Source: Deltaproteobacteria bacterium | GTDB taxonomy: Bacteria; Desulfobacterota; Desulfobacteria; Desulfobacterales; UBA11574 | Direction: 5' to 3' | Length of the DNA: 7,136 bases | NCBI GenBank assembly: GCA_019314155.1 | Contig: JAFCZV010000106.1 | Location: 1-7,136, forward strand | Shown: piece after piece, positions 1 to 5,846 of the stretch | Layout: each line of letters begins with the position of its first letter | How positions within the stretch are numbered: the first letter of the stretch is position 1 | Made by a program: the position numbers and the translations under genes | Notes under the pieces: generated by a model | Database searches by the model: none | Told to the model about the DNA's origin: nothing | The model's input: the letters and a program-made list of their open reading frames with translations, nothing else

Positions 1-699
1 GGAAGTAATGACATTCTATTGGATCGGCTCATTTCAAAATTTAACAGCCTACATGATGAACATATAGCGGTCTTCGGCAACCTGGGAAGCCTGGGCGGAA
101 TCAAGGCGTTGGGGAACAACAACTGTCACATCGCTTCGAGTCATCTGATGCAGGAAAATGAACAGGACTACAACTTTGACGTCGCCGTGGCGGAACTGGA
201 CCAAGTCCCTGCAGTGGTGAACTTCTGCAGACGCGAACAGGGCATTTTAACGGCCAAAGGGAACCCAAAGGGCATTCACGGTGTGGGGGATCTCGGTAAA
301 ACCGGCATTAAAATCGTCAACCGACACCCAGGGACAGGAACACGCCTGCTCTTTGATCTGGAACTTGAGAAGGCCGGTTTGCGTGGGGAACAGATTCAGG
401 GATACGACGAAGAACTCCATCGTCATCTGGATGTAGGTCTCGAAATCCTGTCCGGAAGGGCGGATGCCGCGCCCGGCATCCGTGTCGTGGCGGGCCTTTT
501 GGATCTCGATTTTATTCCATTGCGTTGGGAGAGATTCGATTTCCTCGTTCTTAAAGACCGGTTCTTTGATCAAGGGATTCAGCTTTTCCTGGGATTGCTG
601 CATGAAACTGCGTTCAGAGAATTGGCCCAGGACTTGAAAGGCTATGATTTAAGTCTTTGCGGGAAGGTAGTTTTTCCACACCAGCAGAAAACAAATTAG
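1..699 (+). CDS. PBP-like molybdate/tungstate-binding domain protein, probable C-terminal half of a transcriptional regulator (5' end cut by window)
   Basis: The reading frame is open from base 1 (first codons read GSNDILLDRL) to a TAG at 697-699, so the gene begins left of the window; the TTG at 19 is not a credible start. The visible 232 residues match the cytoplasmic PBP-like domain of COG1910/PF12727. The domain's opening SND motif is at residues 2-4, the oxyanion-binding type motif NRHPGTGTR at about 107-115, the GRADAAPGIR segment at about 152-161, followed by LDFIPLRWERFDFLV. There is no signal peptide in the visible part. In this family the domain is usually preceded by a small helix-turn-helix, giving a one-component regulator that senses molybdate or tungstate. 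The DNA-binding part is not visible, so regulation is inferred. The stop lies 11 bases before tupA, which implies co-transcription and a role in tungstate homeostasis. Confidence 0.8.
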   Translation, partial: GSNDILLDRLISKFNSLHDEHIAVFGNLGSLGGIKALGNNNCHIASSHLMQENEQDYNFDVAVAELDQVPAVVNFCRREQGILTAKGNPKGIHGVGDLGKTGIKIVNRHPGTGTRLLFDLELEKAGLRGEQIQGYDEELHRHLDVGLEILSGRADAAPGIRVVAGLLDLDFIPLRWERFDFLVLKDRFFDQGIQLFLGLLHETAFRELAQDLKGYDLSLCGKVVFPHQQKTN

Positions 700-710
700 G
701 AGTCTCACGG

Positions 711-1616
711 ATGAAAATAAGATTCATATGGATTTTGGCAGTGGTGATGATCTCTCTTTTGGATGCCGGATCCGGGCAAAGCGCTGAAAAACTTATCAAG
801 ATGGCCACCACCACGAGCACCGAAAATTCGGGACTCCTGGATGTGCTGATCCCTGAATTCACCAAAGAGACCGGCATTGAGGTCAAAGTCTTTGCCAAGG
901 GGACCGGGGCCGCCATCCGGGACGGCATGGACGGCAACGTGGACGTGATTTTTGTGCATGCCAAAGCGCGGGAGGAAAAATTTATCTCTGAAGGTTATGG
1001 TGCATATCGTCTGGATGTGATGCACAACGACTTTGTGATTATCGGCCCTGCCGGCGATCCCGCGAAAATTGAGGGGATGAAAGATGCAGCCGGTGCTTTC
1101 AGGAAAATTGCCGCGGCAAAGGTAAAGTTTATCTCCCGCGGAGATGACAGCGGCACCCATATCAAGGAACAGGCCCTCTGGAAAGCCAGCGGAGAGGCTA
1201 TGAAAACCGAAACTTCCGAAATAATAAAAAAAGGCAAGAAACACGCCCTTTCTTTTGTGTATCCCGTGAGATTGGGGAAGCGTTATATATCCATCGGCCA
1301 GGGCATGGGAAAAACTTTGACGTTTGCAGAAGAGAAACAGGCCTATACCCTTACCGATCGGGGAACATTTCTAAAATACAAGTATGGGCGGAAGCTTGGG
1401 CTTAGTCTTGAGATTTTATGTGAAGGAGGTCAGAATCTGTTTAACCCCTACGGCGTGATCCCCGTCAGCCCCAAAAAGCATCCCCATGTTAAATTCGCGG
1501 CGGCGGATCGGTTCGCCAGATGGTTGGTATCGGCTCAAGCCCAGGCGCTCATCGGGCAATACAAAATTGCCGGAAGGCAGGCCTTTTTCCCGGATGCAGT
1601 CCCTGTTGCGGAATAG
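711..1616 (+). CDS. tupA: Tungstate ABC transporter, periplasmic substrate-binding protein TupA
   Basis: A 301-residue secreted binding protein that captures tungstate and delivers it to the TupBC transporter. The ATG at 711 is chosen because AGGAG at 699-703 sits seven bases ahead and the protein then begins with a normal signal peptide (KIR, hydrophobic stretch 5-17, cleavage likely near A25). The mature protein opens with the TupA hallmark MATTTSTENSGLL (TTTS at 33-36). It continues with FISRGDDSGTH (140-150), GQGMG (196-200), the AYTLTDRGTF segment (211-220) and NPYGVIPV (245-252). These motifs separate TupA from molybdate binder ModA. Between LW (156-157) and GQGMG there are about 38 residues where I recall some 15-17 in described TupA proteins, so a lineage-specific insert of about 20 lysine-rich residues is likely. 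It follows the PBP-like gene by 11 bases and precedes tupB, which supports the call. Confidence 0.93.
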   Translation: MKIRFIWILAVVMISLLDAGSGQSAEKLIKMATTTSTENSGLLDVLIPEFTKETGIEVKVFAKGTGAAIRDGMDGNVDVIFVHAKAREEKFISEGYGAYRLDVMHNDFVIIGPAGDPAKIEGMKDAAGAFRKIAAAKVKFISRGDDSGTHIKEQALWKASGEAMKTETSEIIKKGKKHALSFVYPVRLGKRYISIGQGMGKTLTFAEEKQAYTLTDRGTFLKYKYGRKLGLSLEILCEGGQNLFNPYGVIPVSPKKHPHVKFAAADRFARWLVSAQAQALIGQYKIAGRQAFFPDAVPVAE

Positions 1617-1761
1617 GGTTTTTTTGTAAAGAATCCGAACCCGTCGAAGATCCCGCCACGCGGGGAAGGACCAGGTTTTCAAGATTTATTAAATACATAT
1701 TATCGCATTCGGATAGCAAAATCATGCATCCGTAAGCACAAAGAGAATATAAGCAGCGATT

Positions 1762-2457
1762 ATGGATTTTTTGACGGACAGCTTTCTTTCGGCCATACTT
1801 CTTATCTGGACCCTGAATCATGATCTTTTGGTGATCGTCGGCGTCTCCATGAAAGTAAGCTCCATATCCACGTTTGTTGCAAGTTTACTGGGGGTACCGT
1901 CAGGATTTCTCATTGCCTTTTCCGAGTTTCGGGGAAAGCGACTGGTCATCACCCTGCTCAACACTCTCCTCGCCCTACCCACGGTGGTGGTGGGTCTGTT
2001 TGTCTACGCCTTTATCTCCAGGAGAGGTATTTTCGGCACCTATGATCTTCTTTACACCCAAAAGGCTATTATCATAGGCCAGATAATTCTTATCGTTCCC
2101 ATCATCACAACCTTCACAATCTCTGCTGTAAGCCGCATCGACGACCGATACCGGAAGGCCGCCTTGACCCTTGGCGCGAACCTGATGCAAACCGCCCGGA
2201 TCATTATCCGGGAAGCCCGCTTTGCCATCGTGGCCGCCATTGTCATGGCCTTCGGGAGGGTCATCGCAGAAGTGGGAATCAGCATGATGCTTGGGGGTAA
2301 CGCCAAGGGATTCACCCGGACCATGACCACGGCCATGGCTTTGGAATATGACAAAGGCGAATTTGTCTTGAGCGTCGCCCTGGGGACCGTGCTTCTGGGT
2401 GTCAGTTTTGGCGTCAACATTTTTTGTAATTATTTCCAAGGAAAATCCAGACTCTGA
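1762..2457 (+). CDS. tupB: Tungstate ABC transporter, permease TupB
   Basis: A 231-residue inner-membrane permease that forms the tungstate channel, probably as a homodimer. About five hydrophobic segments are visible, near residues 22-52, 62-85, 101-123, 155-178 and 200-224. The cytoplasmic coupling loop that docks onto the ATPase is the EAA-like stretch at about 133-153 (AALTLGA, then the IIIREAR end). It is followed by AFGRVIAEVGISMMLGGN (163-180), a segment typical of TupB/WtpB/ModB-type permeases. The length is usual for TupB. No strong ribosome binding site precedes the ATG at 1762 (only AAGAG-like sequence about 15 bases upstream), but it is the first Met that gives a full N-terminus. 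The gene follows tupA after 145 bases and ends five bases before tupC, so coupling to tupC is likely. Confidence 0.92.
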   Translation: MDFLTDSFLSAILLIWTLNHDLLVIVGVSMKVSSISTFVASLLGVPSGFLIAFSEFRGKRLVITLLNTLLALPTVVVGLFVYAFISRRGIFGTYDLLYTQKAIIIGQIILIVPIITTFTISAVSRIDDRYRKAALTLGANLMQTARIIIREARFAIVAAIVMAFGRVIAEVGISMMLGGNAKGFTRTMTTAMALEYDKGEFVLSVALGTVLLGVSFGVNIFCNYFQGKSRL

Positions 2458-2462
2458 AGCCC

Positions 2463-3467
2463 ATGCTTTACCAACTGAAAAATCTTGTCAAGGCTTACGA
2501 CGGCCGGGTGGTTTTGGACCTAAAGCACCTTTTTCTAGAAAAAGGGAAGGTGATCGGGCTTCTTGGCCCCAACGGCGCCGGCAAGACAACTCTCCTTGAA
2601 ATTCTAGCCTTTCTTCTACCGCCCACTTCCGGGGGAATCTGGTTTAACCAGGAGAAGGTCCATTTAAATATGAGCAAGCTGATGAAGCTGAGGCGCAAGG
2701 TGGTGCTCGTTCAGCAGCAGCCCATTCTGTTTACCACAACAGTGTTCAAAAATGTCGAGTTTCCTCTGAAAGTAAGGAAGACGCCCAAAGCCAAAAGAGA
2801 GCGAATCGTCGATGAACTGCTCGAACTGGTGGGCATGAGATCGTTCAGGGATGCCGGCGCGCATAAGCTTTCCGGCGGCCAGACCCAACGGGTGGCCATA
2901 GCGCGCGCACTTGCCTGTTCCCCGGAAGTCGTTCTTTTGGATGAGCCCATGAGCAGTGTAGATGTGGAAAATCAAGTTACCATAGCGCGTATCATCCGGG
3001 AGATCAGTCAGCAAAGAGGTATGTCGGTTATTTTCACCTCCCATGACGTGGTCCAGACGTCGAGGATGGCAGATGACACCATATTTCTTCTTGAGGGGAA
3101 GGTTGCAAAATCCACATATGAAAATATCTTTAGCGCCCGCATTGAAACCGGTGCTGGAGATCACAAAATTTGTACACTTCCGAACGGGCTCCAATTAAAG
3201 GTGCAGTCTGAAAATTCGGGGCCCATGAGAATATCCATTGCCCCAGGTGAGCTGAAACTCAGTCCAAATACGCCCAAGGCGGCAGAAAATACCGTAAAGG
3301 GAAAAATCATTCAACTCAACGAAGAGCGAATCCATATACGCGCTCTCGTAGATGCCGGAGTGCCTCTGAATGTTTTGATTCCCAAAGAATCGTTCAACCG
3401 CCATGACATGGGGATTGGCGATGATGTCTGGGTGACCTGCCCTGTTGAGAGCATCGATATCTTATAG
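2463..3467 (+). CDS. tupC: Tungstate ABC transporter, ATP-binding protein TupC with C-terminal TOBE-like domain
   Basis: A 334-residue cytoplasmic ATPase that drives tungstate import through TupB. All ABC motifs are intact: Walker A GPNGAGKTT (35-43), Q-loop glutamines in VQQQP (83-87), signature LSGGQ (136-140), Walker B VVLLDEP (156-162) and the switch histidine in TSHD (H194). After the nucleotide-binding domain (about 1-225) comes an extra region of about 110 residues. It contains ISIAPGELKLSP (257-268), reminiscent of the IRPEDI-type segment of importer ATPases, and then a small beta-rich TOBE/Mop-like module (about 275-334, ending VWVTCPVESIDIL). Such modules in ModC can bind oxyanion, so feedback control of transport is a reasonable inference, but no binding residues were verified. 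The start ATG is five bases past the tupB stop, with only a distant AAGGA (about 20 bases upstream), suggesting translational coupling. TAG at 3465-3467 ends the locus. Confidence 0.92.
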   Translation: MLYQLKNLVKAYDGRVVLDLKHLFLEKGKVIGLLGPNGAGKTTLLEILAFLLPPTSGGIWFNQEKVHLNMSKLMKLRRKVVLVQQQPILFTTTVFKNVEFPLKVRKTPKAKRERIVDELLELVGMRSFRDAGAHKLSGGQTQRVAIARALACSPEVVLLDEPMSSVDVENQVTIARIIREISQQRGMSVIFTSHDVVQTSRMADDTIFLLEGKVAKSTYENIFSARIETGAGDHKICTLPNGLQLKVQSENSGPMRISIAPGELKLSPNTPKAAENTVKGKIIQLNEERIHIRALVDAGVPLNVLIPKESFNRHDMGIGDDVWVTCPVESIDIL

Positions 3468-3475
3468 CCGTTCAC

Positions 3476-3731
3476 GGGTTCAAAGGTTCCCCGTCAAACT
3501 GCCCGACGGGACCCCGATAACGGGATTTCCGCTACGCTCCAACAGGCAAGGTTCAACGTTCAGGGTTGGAAAAACCTCAAACAACTCGCATCAATGTGAT
3601 ACTGGCTTTATCGTGTTTTCAAAACCGTTCCACCCAATAGGTTATAGCAGGTATTCCGGATTTTGATCATTATTTTAAGCAGGTTCAATCGGTTGTAACC
3701 CTCGAACTTTGAACCCAGAACCTGGAACCAA
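3476..3731. repeat. GTTC-rich inverted repeats in the convergent intergenic space
   Basis: This gene-free interval between the 3' ends of tupC and the PKD gene carries related short repeats in both orientations. The left arm GGGTTCAAAGGTTC (3476-3489) is nearly the reverse complement of GAACTTTGAACCC (3704-3716), with one extra G. Between them lie AAGGTTCAACGTTCAGGGTT (3548-3567) and a nested palindrome: GGTTCAA at 3682-3688 pairs with TTGAACC at 3709-3715 and encloses GGTTGTAACC (3691-3700). A further GAACCTGGAACC tail runs to about 3729. The structure looks like a degenerate intergenic repeat element. Transposase, coding potential and clear target duplications were not seen. Confidence 0.5.
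3490..3524 (+). terminator. Tandem hairpins after tupC, weak terminator or REP-like element
   Basis: Two adjacent hairpins begin 22 bases after the tupC stop. The first pairs CCCGTC (3490-3495) with GACGGG (3505-3510) over a nine-base loop. The second pairs CCCG (3513-3516) with CGGG (3521-3524) over ATAA. No run of T follows, so a classical intrinsic terminator is not supported; the position between convergent genes still makes a role in ending transcription plausible. Confidence 0.35.
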
Positions 3732-3754
3732 TCAGTTTAGGTAGAAGCTATTTA

Positions 3755-5236
3755 TTACTTTGAAACAGTTATTGTTTTCCATGTGGAATTGCTTGTCCCT
3801 TTATCATCGGTAACAGTTAGGGCAACTGAGTAATTCCTGAACTTGACATATCTATGCGTGGGATTTCGCTCAGTGCTGGTTCTGCCGTCACCAAAATTCC
3901 AGAACCAGGAAACAATTGTACCATCTGCATCGCTGCTGTTATCGGTGAATGAAGCAATTTTTCTAGAGACGACAACCTTGAAAACAGCAGAAGGTGGATT
4001 ATTCGGAAGTTCGTTTTGCTTGACGTAAATAGAACTATCGGCTGTACCTTGAAGCCCTCCAAAGTCTTTTACAGTCAATTTGAATTTGAGATTTTTCCCA
4101 TGCTGATCTGTCTTCGGCGCAGTAAAAGTAGTTACGGCTGATGTAGGATCAGAAAGGGAGACAGGGTCTCCTTCAACCTGGGTCCAAAGATGTGAGGCAA
4201 TACCATCGTCAGGATCCATTGAGGCTGTCCCATCCAATGCAACTAAAGTTCCTTCTATGGGCTCCATGTAGTCTGGAGCAACAACTGCATCTGGTGGCTC
4301 GTTTTTCCAGCTGACATTGACAATACATGAGTCAGTTTTCTGCATCCCGCCAGCATCGGTTACGGCAAGATTAAAGTTAAGGGAAACACCATCCTGTTCA
4401 ACGTTCGGTGCTGTAAAGGTCGGCTGGGATGACGCTGGGTTTGAAAGGGTGACCTTAGGAACTCCGATTTGGGTCCACAGGTAAGAGGCAATGCCATCAT
4501 CAATATCTATTGAAGAAGCTCCATCAAGGCGAACAACAACTCTCTCATCCACAGTCTGATCCGGGCCGGCATTAGCCACAGGCGTTTCGTTTAGCCAGGT
4601 AACATTGACAATACACGAATCTGTTCTCTCAGCCCCACTATGATCAGTAACAGTTAATTCAAAGTTCAAACAAGTACCCTCTGCGCCAACATCAGGGGCT
4701 GTAAAAGTGGGCAGCTTTCCACTAGGATCAGAAAGAATTACCGAAGGTTCACCTATTTGGACCCAATGATAAGAGGCAATGCCGTCATCCGGGTCTGTGG
4801 AATTAGATCCGTTAAGGTTGACAAGCTGGCCTTCGTCAACGGTCTGATCCGGGCCGGCATCGGCAATCGGTGGCTGATTGTCGGGCGTTACTGTCGGTAT
4901 ATGACATACCTCGTCGGAGTCTCCGCTCTCAAACCCTTCGGTATCGTAAGCTCTTGCTACAAAGCAATATGTCTTGGTTTCATCCAGATCATATATGGTA
5001 CAATAGTTGTCTGTTCCCGACCAGGATGCGTTTGTATAATCATAGGATTGCCCCTCCTCGCGGGAGAAGACTTTATAGCCGGCCAGATCGGATTCGCTGT
5101 TTGGAGTCCACTCCAGTACCACCTCCGTCGACGCAGAAGCATCATAAGCCGGTAAAAAAATTAAGGTCGATGTTGAAAGAACAAACCAAAAAATAATACC
5201 AAAATTGAATGTATATTTACTGAATTTCCCGAACAT
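3755..5236 (-). CDS. Secreted protein with one fibronectin type III and four PKD-type domains
   Basis: A 493-residue exported protein, probably an extracellular or surface adhesin/structural protein. The ATG at 5236 is preferred over the upstream in-frame GTG at 5254 because AAGGAGA (5245-5251) sits eight bases before it. Residues 1-35 form a signal peptide (FSKYTFNFG, hydrophobic core, cleavage after DASA). An FnIII domain follows (about 37-113, opening EVVLEWTPNSESDLAGYKVF). Then come three PKD/K319-like repeats starting NQPP (120), NETP (216) and NEPP (312), exactly 96 residues apart, each with a DDGIAS core and a TFTAP strand. The last domain (about 412-493) is a classical PKD with FWNFGDGRTS and NPTHRY. 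No PEP-CTERM, LPXTG or transmembrane anchor is visible, so it may be released or held by another partner. Cysteines recur in FnIII and in the first two repeats (SCIVNV). It is the second gene of an operon, 24 bases after the small HTH gene. The ligand is unknown. Confidence 0.88.
   Translation of the reverse strand: MFGKFSKYTFNFGIIFWFVLSTSTLIFLPAYDASASTEVVLEWTPNSESDLAGYKVFSREEGQSYDYTNASWSGTDNYCTIYDLDETKTYCFVARAYDTEGFESGDSDEVCHIPTVTPDNQPPIADAGPDQTVDEGQLVNLNGSNSTDPDDGIASYHWVQIGEPSVILSDPSGKLPTFTAPDVGAEGTCLNFELTVTDHSGAERTDSCIVNVTWLNETPVANAGPDQTVDERVVVRLDGASSIDIDDGIASYLWTQIGVPKVTLSNPASSQPTFTAPNVEQDGVSLNFNLAVTDAGGMQKTDSCIVNVSWKNEPPDAVVAPDYMEPIEGTLVALDGTASMDPDDGIASHLWTQVEGDPVSLSDPTSAVTTFTAPKTDQHGKNLKFKLTVKDFGGLQGTADSSIYVKQNELPNNPPSAVFKVVVSRKIASFTDNSSDADGTIVSWFWNFGDGRTSTERNPTHRYVKFRNYSVALTVTDDKGTSNSTWKTITVSK
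4016..4879 (-). repeat. Three 288-base in-frame repeats encoding PKD-like domains
   Basis: Units at about 4592-4879, 4304-4591 and 4016-4303 each encode 96 residues. The first two share an identical 19-base stretch at 4842-4860 and 4554-4572, exactly 288 bases apart, covering the AGPDQTVD-encoding start. The DDGIAS core is also well conserved at DNA level in all three (AGGCAATGCC or AGGCAATACC on the + strand). The third unit has diverged at its start (APDYMEPIEG). This points to tandem duplication followed by drift. Confidence 0.8.
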
Positions 5237-5244
5237 GATAGATC

Positions 5245-5251
5245 TCTCCTT
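5245..5251 (-). promoter_or_regulatory. Ribosome binding site that fixes the PKD protein start
   Basis: On the minus strand AAGGAGA is followed by eight bases and then the ATG at 5236-5234. The alternative upstream GTG at 5254-5252 overlaps this site and so cannot use it. Confidence 0.8.
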
Positions 5252-5260
5252 CACGATAAG

Positions 5261-5476
5261 TCACATTTCTTGCCCTTCAATTTTAAGATACATGCTCACG
5301 CCATACTGGGAAATGCCCAGCATTTTGGCGACAGCTGAAGTGTTTCCGACAGACCGTTTCATTGCCTCGGCCGCAAGGAGATGCTCAAGTTGCTCTATTG
5401 AGGGCAGTTCTCCGTTGAATGTAATGGGATCCGGGGCTAGGGCTTCGAGTTCTTCTTTTCCGATAATATTTTTCAT
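5261..5476 (-). CDS. Small stand-alone Fis/NtrC-type helix-turn-helix protein
   Basis: A 71-residue protein whose C-terminal half is a Fis-type (HTH_8-like) DNA-binding domain of the kind found at the end of NtrC-family sigma-54 activators. A helix at about 27-42 (SIEQLEHLLAAEAMKRS) is followed by GNTSAVAKMLGISQYGVSMYL (44-64), matching the family pattern GN-x-AA-x-LGIS-x-x-L-x-K. Receiver, AAA+ and ligand-binding domains are absent, and the first 26 residues are acidic and featureless. The ATG at 5476 is favoured: AAGGAG at 5488-5493 lies 11 bases away, slightly long, whereas the in-frame GTG at 5485 would be only two bases from it. It is first in an operon with the PKD-domain protein and sits behind a sigma-54 promoter. 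It may act as a local DNA-binding regulator or nucleoid-type protein. Its target and role are inferred only. The TyrR-type HTH is an alternative family. Confidence 0.78.
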   Translation of the reverse strand: MKNIIGKEELEALAPDPITFNGELPSIEQLEHLLAAEAMKRSVGNTSAVAKMLGISQYGVSMYLKIEGQEM

Positions 5477-5561
5477 CGTTGACACGGCTCCTTGACCATG
5501 GCGTTCAACCTGTATTGAAAAACGTCTTCGCCCATTTATTCATGCTTTTGCCCCTGTTTAG

Positions 5562-5577
5562 AGCAAGAGACATGCCA
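5562..5577 (-). promoter_or_regulatory. Sigma-54 (RpoN) -24/-12 promoter of the HTH/PKD operon
   Basis: Read on the minus strand the site is TGGCATGTCTCTTGCT. It matches the consensus TGGCACG-N4-TTGCW at all fixed positions except T for C at the sixth, a common variant, with the correct spacing between the GG and GC doublets. Transcription should start near 5551, about 75 bases before the HTH gene ATG. Control would need an AAA+ enhancer-binding protein, which is not encoded in the window. Confidence 0.75.
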
Positions 5578-5654
5578 CAAACAAATATCCTATATATCCT
5601 TTTAATTTGATTGAATTTATTCTCCTGAAGGCGCACAAGAAGGCGTTGGAAAGG

Positions 5655-5674
5655 CCCGCAATTTAAGTTGCGGG
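5655..5674. promoter_or_regulatory. Inverted repeat CCCGCAA-N6-TTGCGGG, candidate upstream activator site
   Basis: A perfect seven-base inverted repeat with a six-base centre lies about 80-100 bases upstream of the -24 element, a usual distance for an enhancer-binding protein site. As RNA it would form a hairpin, but no T run follows on either strand beyond a short CTTT on the minus strand, so a terminator for the preceding gene is less likely. Confidence 0.4.
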
Positions 5675-5735
5675 AATCAGGCACTTAAACAGTTTAATGT
5701 TTGTAATATCAAATGGTTATATGGTATTTTCATAG

Positions 5736-5762
5736 AGTTGCGATGTCAACTAAAGTTGCGGG
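5736..5762. promoter_or_regulatory. AGTTGCG motif cluster, candidate second activator site
   Basis: AGTTG (5736-5740) and CAACT (5747-5751) form an inverted repeat around six bases, and AACT-AA-AGTT follows at 5748-5757. AAGTTGCGGG at 5753-5762 repeats the ten bases found at 5665-5674 in the inverted repeat nearer the promoter. The shared core in both elements suggests two binding sites for the same protein, roughly 160-185 bases upstream of the promoter. Confidence 0.35.
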
Positions 5763-5846
5763 GGTTTGGGCTGGGGTGTCATCGGCGTTTGTAAAGGGCC
5801 GGTCTGATGAAGAAATAGGAGGTTTTGAAGCGGTGTCCGGTCGTGA

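Larger units (their letters stand above)
5477..5846 (-). promoter_or_regulatory. Regulatory region upstream of the HTH/PKD operon, no gene seen
   Basis: This 370-base stretch separates the end of the broken aminopeptidase gene from the HTH gene. It holds the sigma-54 promoter (5562-5577), a perfect inverted repeat (5655-5674) and an AGTTGCG motif cluster (5736-5762). The middle (5580-5635) is AT-rich. An ATG-led + strand frame at 5713-5931 overlaps the 3' end of the aminopeptidase gene and its product resembles nothing I know. The transcript leader, about 75 bases, contains two tiny ATG-led frames of doubtful significance. Confidence 0.6.

Noticed and set aside
1281..1289. CGTTATATA, resembling a ModE half-site
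   Set aside because: It lies inside tupA coding sequence, has no matching second half-site and is explained by the codons for RYIS.
3445..3666. + strand frame of 73 codons across the tupC end and the intergenic repeats
   Set aside because: It begins within tupC in another frame and reads through the repeats; the peptide looks like translated repeat sequence.
3476..3731. CRISPR array considered for the repeated GTTC motifs
   Set aside because: The copies are short, irregularly spaced, inverted and diverged, without uniform repeats or spacers.
5505..5543. Tiny minus-strand frame MNKWAKTFFNTG in the leader of the HTH gene, followed by MVKEPCQR (5475-5499) overlapping the HTH start
   Set aside because: The AGGGG before the first frame coincides with the predicted transcription start, the second lacks a clear ribosome site, and there is no run of regulatory codons. 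Chance frames are as likely.
5655..5674. Hairpin considered as the terminator of the aminopeptidase gene
   Set aside because: It is about 170 bases past the stop and no adequate T run follows on the minus strand. The shared motif with 5753-5762 fits a protein-binding site better.
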